Program-made: the position numbers and the translations under genes
Assembly: GCA_045660325.1 (NCBI GenBank)
Contig: JAZRDO010000009.1
Coordinates: forward strand, 1-6,849
Direction of reading: 5' to 3'
Length of the DNA stretch: 6,849 nucleotides
Origin: SVTX01 sp045660325
Lineage (GTDB): Bacteria; Bacillota; Clostridia; Oscillospirales; CAG-272
Shown: positions 1-5,170 of the stretch, one piece after another
How positions within the stretch are numbered: position 1 is the first letter of the stretch
How the letters are laid out: each line of letters opens with the position of its first letter
Notes under the pieces: model-generated
Told to the model about the DNA's origin: nothing
Database searches by the model: none
The model's input: only the letters and a program-made list of their open reading frames with translations

Positions 1-3
1 TCT

Positions 4-306
4 TTATGTCAACGCACCAAAATGCTTGATGTACGCATCCATAGACATATGGTGTCTTGCCCACCACTTTGCTTCTTCAAGCGGTGCGGGCGACATACCA
101 ACAGTACCGACCATCTTCGTGCCCTCACGTTTGCCGTAGGGCGACATCGAACCGCCATGACCGTAAACAAAGTATTCGCCGTCTGCCTTTTGATAAAGGC
201 GTTCTTCCATATAACGCTCGTCCATAGGACAGAAACCGTTATTGTCTATGGCAATCAAGGTTGCCTTGTTTGTGTCGTAAATACGACCTTTAATTGTAGC
301 TTTCAT
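4..306 (-). CDS. small conserved protein of unknown function (YDT/GG-YF-Y-GG family)
   Basis: This 100-residue soluble protein has no signal peptide or membrane segment. I recognise its type from small hypothetical proteins seen on Firmicutes mobile elements, from memory and without a database check. Visible landmarks are YDT at residues 10-12, an A-T-x-I-A stretch at 15-19, EERLY at 34-38, GEYFVYGHGG at 43-52 followed by S55 and Y57, and an acidic/tryptophan-rich region EEAKWWA near 77-83. Its first 57 residues align with the 75-residue protein at 4779-5006 with only a one-residue gap, so the two are paralogues. The start is supported by GGAGGTGG at 313-320, six bases from the ATG. A possible promoter lies at 363-391. 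The stop codon is at 4-6, so the gene is complete. Function is unknown; the aromatic and glycine-rich core suggests a small beta-rich fold, which is inference. Confidence 0.75.
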   Translation of the reverse strand: MKATIKGRIYDTNKATLIAIDNNGFCPMDERYMEERLYQKADGEYFVYGHGGSMSPYGKREGTKMVGTVGMSPAPLEEAKWWARHHMSMDAYIKHFGALT

Positions 307-362
307 TATAAGCCACCTCCAATAAATTATTTGTTCGATACATCAGAAGTACCGACACATAT

Positions 363-391
363 ATTGTAGTGCCACTTTTTCTCGATGAAAA
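363..391 (-). promoter_or_regulatory. possible promoter of the 100-residue protein gene
   Basis: Read on the minus strand there is TTTTCA (386-391), a 17-base spacer, and TACAAT (363-368). The -35 box matches consensus at four of six positions and the -10 at five of six. It is placed about 57 bases upstream of the ATG at 306, in the gap after the upstream minus-strand gene. Confidence 0.45.
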
Positions 392-418
392 GAAAATACG
401 AAAATTTCTTAAGATCAT

Positions 419-458
419 CATCCCCCAACCGGTAAAGAACTGGTTGAGGGATGTTTTT
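419..458. terminator. hairpin with T-run just downstream of the DUF3991/TOPRIM gene
   Basis: A 15-bp stem (419-433 with 439-453, one C/A mismatch and one G/T pair) with a five-base AAAGA loop lies eight bases beyond the stop codon of the minus-strand gene at 461-1555. The run of five T (454-458) is on the plus-strand side; on the minus strand the stem is preceded by five A and followed by no T-run. It probably ends the minus-strand gene, but its polarity as a classic intrinsic terminator is plus-strand. Confidence 0.6.
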
Positions 459-460
459 AC

Positions 461-1555
461 TTATGTATGCAATACAGCGTTCCAATCCTTGACATAACGC
501 TTTTTGAGGGAGATTTCTTGTAATTTAGGACGCATATCAATAAATCTATATTGTCTTGCTTCCTTGAAGAATTGACAGTACCCCTTAATATGCTCGGCGG
601 TGCGAATACCCTCATTATCATTATCAAGGCAAGAATAAACGTTCATAACCTCGCTGTGCCTATATAGAAAGCCTCTCAAAGCACCAATGTGATTGCCGCA
701 TAGGGTAATGAAACAACTGCTTTCGGGTATCTCCATATCCAAGTTGCCGCTTTTACAGAACGTAAGGAAGCTCAATAGGCATATCGGATTTGAAAACACA
801 AACACGTTTTCATAATAGTTATGCTCACGTGCAGGAGATAGAGCATATTCAAACCCCATATTGCGTTTAACGCTTAAATGCTGTGTATAGTCAAAAAATG
901 AGTGTGTACCTTCTTTTACGGCAGACACGACATTATGATTGCTGTCATAAGTCAAGAAGCAAAGGTTTTTATCCTTATCCATCGTGACTAAACGATTGGC
1001 GATTAAATCCTTAACATAGGCATCATCAATCAGCTTTGTGCTTTCAAGATAGGCATAGGCTGTTTTCTTGGAATCTTTGCTATAACGATCTATAAAGAGG
1101 TCGTTATCCAAAAGATAGTTCAAGTTCAGCATATTAGGATTGGGCATATCAAGCACCAAAGGATAATGAGCTTCAACATACGCCTTGATACTGGTTTTGC
1201 ACACCTTTTGATAGAAATAGAGTGCCATATAAATAATTTGATTATCATTATAACCGTAATACTTCTTCAGCGTATCGAAAACCGACAAATACTCAAAGGT
1301 AATGAGGTTATAAGAACCTTCGTCAAATATAATGACTTCGGGATGCTCCTTGATATGTAGTACACCATCTTGATAGATAAGCATATCGGCATCCCACCAC
1401 ACAAGCAAATGCGACAGATAGCAACGGTTTACGATGGCTACATGCTCTGGAGAGAGCTTATACTTGTAATTGTAGATTTTGTAGGTTTTCAACACTACAT
1501 CGTTTTTGATAAGGTTTCTTGGCTTAATAACTTTGTCTTTTTTTACTGTATCCAT
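461..1555 (-). CDS. DUF3991/TOPRIM-like protein, mobile-element type, with altered TOPRIM active site
   Basis: This 364-residue protein has a C-terminal half laid out like DUF3991 followed by a TOPRIM domain, a pairing found in primase-like proteins of conjugative and integrative elements. The DUF3991-like part runs roughly 165-236, starting at AYAYLESTKLIDDAYV. The TOPRIM-like part spans about 248-345: strand VFVFSNPICLLSF at 251-263, the acidic CLDNDNEG motif at 309-316, and a conserved KDWN at 356-359. Relatives usually read V-F-E-S-P-I-D at the first motif; here E is S255 and D is C259, so the catalytic glutamate seems to be missing while DxD (D311, D313) is kept. The N-terminal 150 residues resemble no domain I can name; a degraded CHC2-type primase zinc region is possible but no zinc cysteines are seen. 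AAAGGAG at 1566-1572 supports the ATG. The gene is AT-rich compared with its neighbours. Family assignment is by eye; a role in element DNA processing is inference. Confidence 0.65.
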   Translation of the reverse strand: MDTVKKDKVIKPRNLIKNDVVLKTYKIYNYKYKLSPEHVAIVNRCYLSHLLVWWDADMLIYQDGVLHIKEHPEVIIFDEGSYNLITFEYLSVFDTLKKYYGYNDNQIIYMALYFYQKVCKTSIKAYVEAHYPLVLDMPNPNMLNLNYLLDNDLFIDRYSKDSKKTAYAYLESTKLIDDAYVKDLIANRLVTMDKDKNLCFLTYDSNHNVVSAVKEGTHSFFDYTQHLSVKRNMGFEYALSPAREHNYYENVFVFSNPICLLSFLTFCKSGNLDMEIPESSCFITLCGNHIGALRGFLYRHSEVMNVYSCLDNDNEGIRTAEHIKGYCQFFKEARQYRFIDMRPKLQEISLKKRYVKDWNAVLHT

Positions 1556-1975
1556 AATTTTGATACTCCTTTAATATATTTTTTCTTACTGGTTTGGTTT
1601 GCACTAACGCTACGCTTGAGCTTTGCCTCTTTTCTTTAAGGCTTTATTCTTCTTTCCTGGCTTGATGGGATGTTAGGTTTGCAAGGTCTTTGGTTCAAAC
1701 GTACAGATTTCAAAATGAGAATTTCATTCAAATAATTGCTATCGCATCCTGTCAATTCGTTTTAATACGAAATAAGACTTGATTCTTTTGTTGGTCATTC
1801 GGAATGTTCTATACATTCTCCCTTAATAAGGTATGCTACCCGAAATTGAATTATCATAAAAAATTGTCGAACAACCATCAAGCAGGCAAAAAGATGTAGA
1901 ATTAGCACGTAACACTTCTATTTTAGTAGCCTACAAATCAAACGACAGAGAAAAATGTTCGAGCACCAAAACGCA

Positions 1976-2017
1976 AAAAGGCGTACAAAGCGGAAAGGCT
2001 CTGTACGCTATATTTTT
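1976..2017 (-). terminator. orphan intrinsic terminator hairpin
   Basis: The arms GCGTACAAAGC (1981-1991) and GCTCTGTACGC (1998-2008) pair over 11 positions around a six-base loop. On the minus strand the only irregularity is a G-U pair and the stem is followed at once by CTTTTTG (1974-1980), a good intrinsic terminator. On the plus strand the same site has an A/C mismatch and a T-run four bases away, so it could act both ways. No recognisable gene ends into it from either side. Confidence 0.6.
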
Positions 2018-2027
2018 GCAAAAAGTA

Positions 2028-2056
2028 TTGAAATTCACATCGGTTTGTGGTATAAT
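2028..2056 (+). promoter_or_regulatory. strong sigma-A promoter, probably for the M42 peptidase
   Basis: TTGAAA (2028-2033), a 17-base spacer and a perfect TATAAT (2051-2056), with TG one base before the -10 (extended -10). Transcription would start near 2063, giving a leader of about 225 bases before the M42 start codon. No closer promoter of this quality is visible upstream of 2288. Confidence 0.65.
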
Positions 2057-2080
2057 AAATCAACGGCTAAAGTCGCTTGT

Positions 2081-2130
2081 TTTTCGCCGTTTTCGCCGCT
2101 ATGCCGTGACAACACTTTTGACAACACTTT
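2081..2130. repeat. two adjacent perfect tandem duplications
   Basis: TTTTCGCCG occurs twice without gap (2081-2089, 2090-2098), and eight bases later TGACAACACTTT occurs twice without gap (2107-2118, 2119-2130). Both lie in the untranslated leader that the promoter at 2028-2056 would produce. They could be protein-binding direct repeats, recombinase arm sites, or slippage products; nothing in the sequence decides this. Confidence 0.8.
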
Positions 2131-2287
2131 GGCGGTTGAATGGGGATAATGGAGATAAAACAACGCAAAAACAGCCATAAAAACGCACTAAAAACCACTC
2201 CAAACAACCCATATTAAAGATGTACTTTCGAGTGGGAATGACCATTTTGTAGAAACGGCAAATTATAAAAACAAGGTAATAAAGCTT

Positions 2288-3322
2288 ATGAAAATTGATA
2301 CGTCTTATTTAATAGACACTATGCAGCGGCTTATCGAAACTCCGAGCCCTGTAGGATATTATACGGAAATAAAGCCGTTACTTGAAGAATACGCGAAAAA
2401 TTTGGGATATCAGGTTACCTATGACAACCGCGATACCGCATATATTTCGGTAACGGGTGAGGATACGTCCAAAACCGTATGTGTCAGCGCACATGCGGAT
2501 ACGCTGGGCTTTATGGTCAGGGGCGTAAATGCCGACGGCACCTTACGTCTTCGCGCGGTGGGCGGAATTAATTTTGCTAACGTAGAGGGCGAAAACGTAA
2601 CGGTACACACCCGTAGCGGCAAGAAATACACAGGTATGCTTGTTTGCGCACATCACTCGGCTCACGCTTATGACGATGCAAAAACAATGGAGCGCAACGA
2701 AAATACAGTGTTCGTGCTGCTTGATGAAAACGTCAAGAATGCCGAGGACGTAAGAGCCTTGGAAATCAAAAACGGAGACTATATTTCTATTGACCCTCGC
2801 TTTACCGTAACCGAAAACGGATATATCAAGTCCCGATTCATTGATAACAAGGCAGCTATGGCTTGTTCCCTCTTTGCACTGAAATTTTTGGCGGATAATA
2901 GCATGAAGCCAAAATACAATACCGTATTCGCCTTTTCGTTCTATGAGGAGATCGGTCTTGGCGGTATATACGTGCCAAGCGAGATATCCGAATACTTAGC
3001 CGTGGACATCGCCATTCTCGGTCCTGATTCCGACGGAAGCGAGCAAAAGGTTACGATATGTGCAAAGGATGCCTCTATGCCTTATGATTACAATCTGACT
3101 AACCGCTTGATAGCAGCCGCCGAGAGATGCGGCACGGACTATGCGGTAGATCTTTTTTACCGCTACGGATCCGATGCAAGTCAGGCGATCAAGGGCGGAA
3201 ATAACGTTCGCGCCGCCGCCTTCGGCATGGGAGTATATTCCAGCCACGGCGTAGAAAGAGCGCACGTGGACGGAATTCAAAGCACTGCCCGTTTAATGCT
3301 GGCTTATATACTTGAAGGCTGA
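2288..3322 (+). CDS. M42 family zinc aminopeptidase (glutamyl aminopeptidase/TET type)
   Basis: This 344-residue cytoplasmic metallopeptidase removes N-terminal amino acids from peptides; M42 enzymes normally form large tetrahedral or dodecameric shells with two metal ions per active site. The N-terminus, with P-S-P-V-G-Y at 19-24, is typical of the family. Expected metal and catalytic residues are present: H69 and D71 in SAHADTLGFMV, D186 in FIDNKAA, E220/E221 in FYEEIGLGG, D247 or D249 in GPDSDG, and H320 in YSSHGVERAH. Length is normal for the family (about 330-360). The ATG follows a modest AAGG at 2273-2276 with 11 bases spacing. It appears to be transcribed alone from the promoter at 2028-2056 and stops at the hairpin at 3327-3361. 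Exact substrate preference (Glu/Asp or broad) cannot be read from the sequence. Confidence 0.93.
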   Translation: MKIDTSYLIDTMQRLIETPSPVGYYTEIKPLLEEYAKNLGYQVTYDNRDTAYISVTGEDTSKTVCVSAHADTLGFMVRGVNADGTLRLRAVGGINFANVEGENVTVHTRSGKKYTGMLVCAHHSAHAYDDAKTMERNENTVFVLLDENVKNAEDVRALEIKNGDYISIDPRFTVTENGYIKSRFIDNKAAMACSLFALKFLADNSMKPKYNTVFAFSFYEEIGLGGIYVPSEISEYLAVDIAILGPDSDGSEQKVTICAKDASMPYDYNLTNRLIAAAERCGTDYAVDLFYRYGSDASQAIKGGNNVRAAAFGMGVYSSHGVERAHVDGIQSTARLMLAYILEG

Positions 3323-3326
3323 TTTT

Positions 3327-3361
3327 AAACCACCGCAAATTAAAGCTTGCGGTGGTTTTTA
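3327..3361 (+). terminator. intrinsic terminator of the M42 gene
   Basis: A perfect 12-bp stem (3327-3338 with 3347-3358) with an eight-base loop is followed by a T-run to 3360. It begins four bases after the stop codon. The next promoter starts almost at once at 3362, insulating the two peptidase genes from each other. Confidence 0.9.
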
Positions 3362-3390
3362 TTGACAAAAATCCCGTTCGGTGCTATACT
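3362..3390 (+). promoter_or_regulatory. near-perfect sigma-A promoter of the M48 protease
   Basis: Perfect TTGACA (3362-3367), 17-base spacer, TATACT (3385-3390) with an upstream TG (3382-3383), i.e. an extended -10. Expected start of transcription is near 3397, about 28 bases before the TTG start codon at 3425. Confidence 0.85.
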
Positions 3391-3409
3391 TATAAATAAA
3401 TACAAACAC

Positions 3410-3416
3410 AAGGAGG
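3410..3416 (+). promoter_or_regulatory. ribosome binding site that fixes the TTG start of the M48 gene
   Basis: AAGGAGG is a full anti-16S match and ends eight bases before TTG at 3425. The reading frame stays open back to 3347, but that part lies inside the terminator and promoter, so the TTG is the real start. Confidence 0.88.
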
Positions 3417-3424
3417 CAAAAGCC

Positions 3425-4657
3425 TTGGAAACAAAGATTATTATACTTATAATTTTCGTGCTGTCCGTTGCGGTAAATCTCGTGCTTTCTATCATTAAAT
3501 ACCGCTCCGCAAGCAACAAGATTCCCGAAAACGTATCCGACATTTACGACGAAGAAACCTATCTCAAATGGCAAAAATATCACGGCGAGCTATGCCGCGC
3601 ATCTCTTGTGGGAGATATAATCTCGGCGGTAATTTTGCTTGCTCTGCTTATTTTCAACGTGCACGCGGCACTCATCTCCGCGCTCGGTATATCGGGCGGA
3701 AATCCTTATCTCGCGGTGCTTGTTATAATCGCATTTCAGGCGATCGTTGAAAATCTGATTTCGCTCCCCATTTCCTATATCAAGACAATGAAAATTGAGG
3801 AGAAGTACGGCTTCAACCGCTCGTCAATGAAGACATTTATCAAGGACAGAGTGCTTGGATTTATAACCGAGGCAGGACTTAGCTTCTTTATTGCCTATAT
3901 AATGCTCGTAAGCCACAAGCTCCTCGGCAATCTTATGGTCATTCTCTTCGCGGTTGCAATGTGCATTTTTGTGCTCGTTGTAAATCTGCTCTTTCCCTTG
4001 CTCTCAAAGATACAAAACAAATTCACGCCTCTTCCCGAGGGTGAGCTTCGCGACAAGCTCACGGCACTTCTCACTAACCACGGCTACACAGTAAAATCCA
4101 TTGACGTTATGGACGCCTCGCGCCGTACGACGAAGAGCAACGCTTATTTTTCGGGGCTTGGCAATGCAAAGAAGATCGTCCTCTACGACAATCTCCTTGA
4201 ATCAATGACCGACGACGAGATTTGCGCGGTATTTGCTCACGAGCTCGGCCACGGACTCCACCGCGATATCCCGAAGGGTCTTTTCCGCGGTTGTTTAAAT
4301 ATGATCCTTATCGCGCTTATGGCTTGGCTTACGGTAAGCATTCCCTCGATCTGCACGGACTTCGGCTTTGATGCTGTAAACTACGGCTTCTCCTACCTCA
4401 TTTTAGGTACGGCAGGCCTTCCCTTCCTCTCACTCCTCTTTGGACTTGTAAACAACGCGCTCTCCCGCCGCGCCGAATACCAAGCTGACGAGCAGGCGAT
4501 CGAAGAGGGCTACGGCGAAGCTTTAATTTCGGGACTCAAGAAGCTCTCGCGTGAAAACTTCTCCCACCTCTCCCCCGCTAAAATTATCGTGCTCCTCGAA
4601 TACAGCCATCCGCCTATTTCCGAGCGAGTTGCGGCTATCCGCGAGAAGATAAAATAA
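3425..4657 (+). CDS. M48 family membrane zinc endopeptidase (Ste24/CAAX protease 1-like)
   Basis: This 410-residue integral membrane protease belongs to the Ste24-like branch of M48. Zinc motif HELGH is at 272-276; the third ligand is E351 in RRAEYQADEQA, with D355 also conserved. Other family marks are EEKYGFNRSSMKTFIKD (125-141), SNAYFSGLG (238-246) followed by IVLYDNLL, and SHPPISER near the C-terminus (394-401). Hydrophobic stretches suggest membrane segments at about 3-23, 62-85, 96-118, 150-190 (probably two), 287-310 and 322-342. Eukaryotic Ste24 trims prenylated CAAX proteins; bacteria lack that prenylation, so a role in membrane protein turnover, as for HtpX, is the likelier job and is inference. 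The start is TTG, set by AAGGAGG at 3410-3416. The gene has its own promoter and no clear hairpin terminator after it, only AT-rich sequence. It is visibly more GC-rich than the left part of the window. Confidence 0.9.
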   Translation: METKIIILIIFVLSVAVNLVLSIIKYRSASNKIPENVSDIYDEETYLKWQKYHGELCRASLVGDIISAVILLALLIFNVHAALISALGISGGNPYLAVLVIIAFQAIVENLISLPISYIKTMKIEEKYGFNRSSMKTFIKDRVLGFITEAGLSFFIAYIMLVSHKLLGNLMVILFAVAMCIFVLVVNLLFPLLSKIQNKFTPLPEGELRDKLTALLTNHGYTVKSIDVMDASRRTTKSNAYFSGLGNAKKIVLYDNLLESMTDDEICAVFAHELGHGLHRDIPKGLFRGCLNMILIALMAWLTVSIPSICTDFGFDAVNYGFSYLILGTAGLPFLSLLFGLVNNALSRRAEYQADEQAIEEGYGEALISGLKKLSRENFSHLSPAKIIVLLEYSHPPISERVAAIREKIK

Positions 4658-4668
4658 AAGTAAAATTT

Positions 4669-4759
4669 TGAAAATTTTCCATTTAAATTCTTAAAAATAT
4701 TGAAAATTTCTATTGCATTTGAAGTATCTTTATGGTACAATAATCCTCGTTGAAAATTT
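4669..4759 (+). repeat. three copies of TGAAAATTT around a promoter
   Basis: The nine-mer TGAAAATTT occurs at 4669-4677, 4701-4709 and 4751-4759. The second ends just upstream of the -35 box at 4713 and the third starts just after the expected transcription start, a layout that would suit an operator. The region is very AT-rich, so chance is a serious alternative. Confidence 0.4.
4713..4741 (+). promoter_or_regulatory. sigma-A promoter of the 75-residue protein gene
   Basis: TTGCAT (4713-4718), 17-base spacer, TACAAT (4736-4741) with TG one base before the -10. Transcription would start near 4748, about 31 bases before the ATG, leaving a short leader that carries AGGAGG. Confidence 0.8.
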
Positions 4760-4778
4760 AAACAGGAGGATATAGAAA

Positions 4779-5006
4779 ATGAAGAAGATCATTTGCAAGG
4801 TTGAATACGATACAGAAGCTTCCACATTCATCGCAAAGCGTACAGTTGGCGCATACGGTGATCCCGCAGGCTACGAGGAATGCCTTTTCGTAACAGAGGG
4901 CGGTAAGTACTTCCTCTACACAAACGGCGGAACTGATTCCATCTACCCCACAGAGGGCATCAAGCGTCTCTCCGCTGCTAAGGCTGAAGAGTGGAAGAAC
5001 AACTAA
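4779..5006 (+). CDS. small conserved protein of unknown function, paralogue of the protein at 4-306
   Basis: This 75-residue soluble protein is probably cytoplasmic. It shares a layout with the 100-residue protein at the left end: YDT at residues 10-12 in both, S/A-T-x-I-A at 15-19, Y-x-E before a hydrophobic L-F/Y pair, then GKYFLYTNGG at 42-51 and an S-x-Y triplet (S54, Y56), ending in an A-E-E-W segment. It lacks the longer C-terminal tail of its paralogue. AGGAGG at 4764-4769 is nine bases from the ATG. It has its own promoter and a strong terminator, and its codons look biased toward a few choices (AAG, GCA, TCC, ACA), which together suggest it may be well expressed; that is inference. 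I do not know its function; nothing in it resembles an enzyme active site. Confidence 0.85.
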   Translation: MKKIICKVEYDTEASTFIAKRTVGAYGDPAGYEECLFVTEGGKYFLYTNGGTDSIYPTEGIKRLSAAKAEEWKNN

Positions 5007-5048
5007 TAAAAAAGAGCAAAACGAAATCCGTTTTGCTCTTTTTTATTA
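5004..5048 (+). terminator. perfect 20-bp terminator stem overlapping the stop codon
   Basis: Positions 5004-5023 and 5029-5048 are exact inverted repeats with a five-base AAATC loop. The lower stem is A-rich on the left and T-rich on the right, so it terminates in both directions. The stop codon of the small gene is the first three bases of the left arm. The last base touches the palindromic repeat that starts at 5048. Confidence 0.93.
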
Positions 5049-5167
5049 AGTGCAGAGTTAAGAATTAAGAGTGCAGAGTTGAGGATGATTTTCGGACGAT
5101 CCGAAAATCCCCATTTTAATGATTCCAACTCTGCATTCTGCACTCTGCACTTATCTACTCTGCACTT
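5048..5167 (-). repeat. palindromic interspersed repeat, copy 1 (MITE-like)
   Basis: The element starts AAGTGCAGAG and ends CTCTGCACTT. Its arms are built of TGCAGAGT-type units, and its centre is a 10-bp hairpin GATTTTCGGA/TCCGAAAATC with a CGA loop (5087-5109). Its reverse complement aligns with copy 2 at 5978-6090 over most of its length, so the strand given is relative to copy 2. The right end carries an extra 15-base tandem copy of ACTCTGCACTTATCT (5142-5156, 5157-5171). There is no coding content. The terminal inverted repeats and lack of a gene fit a miniature element; the mobilising enzyme is unknown. Confidence 0.85.
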
Positions 5168-5170
5168 ATC

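Larger units (their letters stand above)
1556..2287. other. 730-base gap with signals but no convincing gene
   Basis: Between the divergent DUF3991/TOPRIM and M42 genes I see no protein I can support. The part next to 1555 holds that gene's ribosome binding site. A perfect minus-strand TTGACA is at 1750-1755 but no good -10 follows at 16-18 bases. The part from 1640 to 1975 shows only short weak palindromes, such as GAATGT/ACATTC near 1800-1820. From 1976 onward come a terminator hairpin, a strong plus-strand promoter, two tandem duplications and a 47-codon minus-strand frame (2035-2178) without a ribosome binding site. No tRNA or known riboswitch is recognised. Confidence 0.6.

Noticed and set aside
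22..369. 115-codon plus-strand open frame
   Set aside because: It lies opposite the well-supported gene at 4-306, which has a good ribosome binding site and a paralogue elsewhere in the window.
1721..1755. Minus-strand promoter for the DUF3991/TOPRIM gene based on TTGACA at 1750-1755
   Set aside because: No acceptable -10 box occurs 16-18 bases downstream; the -35 match alone is not enough.
2118..2145. Promoter using TTGACA in the second 12-base repeat
   Set aside because: The nearest -10-like sequence (GATAAT) is about 21 bases away, too far for a normal spacer.
1955..2149. 64-codon plus-strand open frame in the gap
   Set aside because: It runs through the orphan terminator hairpin and the strong promoter, has no ribosome binding site, and its translation shows no recognisable domain.
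2063..2287. Riboswitch in the M42 leader
   Set aside because: No conserved core of a riboswitch class I know is visible, and no terminator or sequestering hairpin lies directly before the start codon.
3347..3424. Upstream extension of the M48 protein to a TTG at 3347
   Set aside because: The extension would start inside the terminator stem and cover the promoter; the start at 3425 has a full ribosome binding site.
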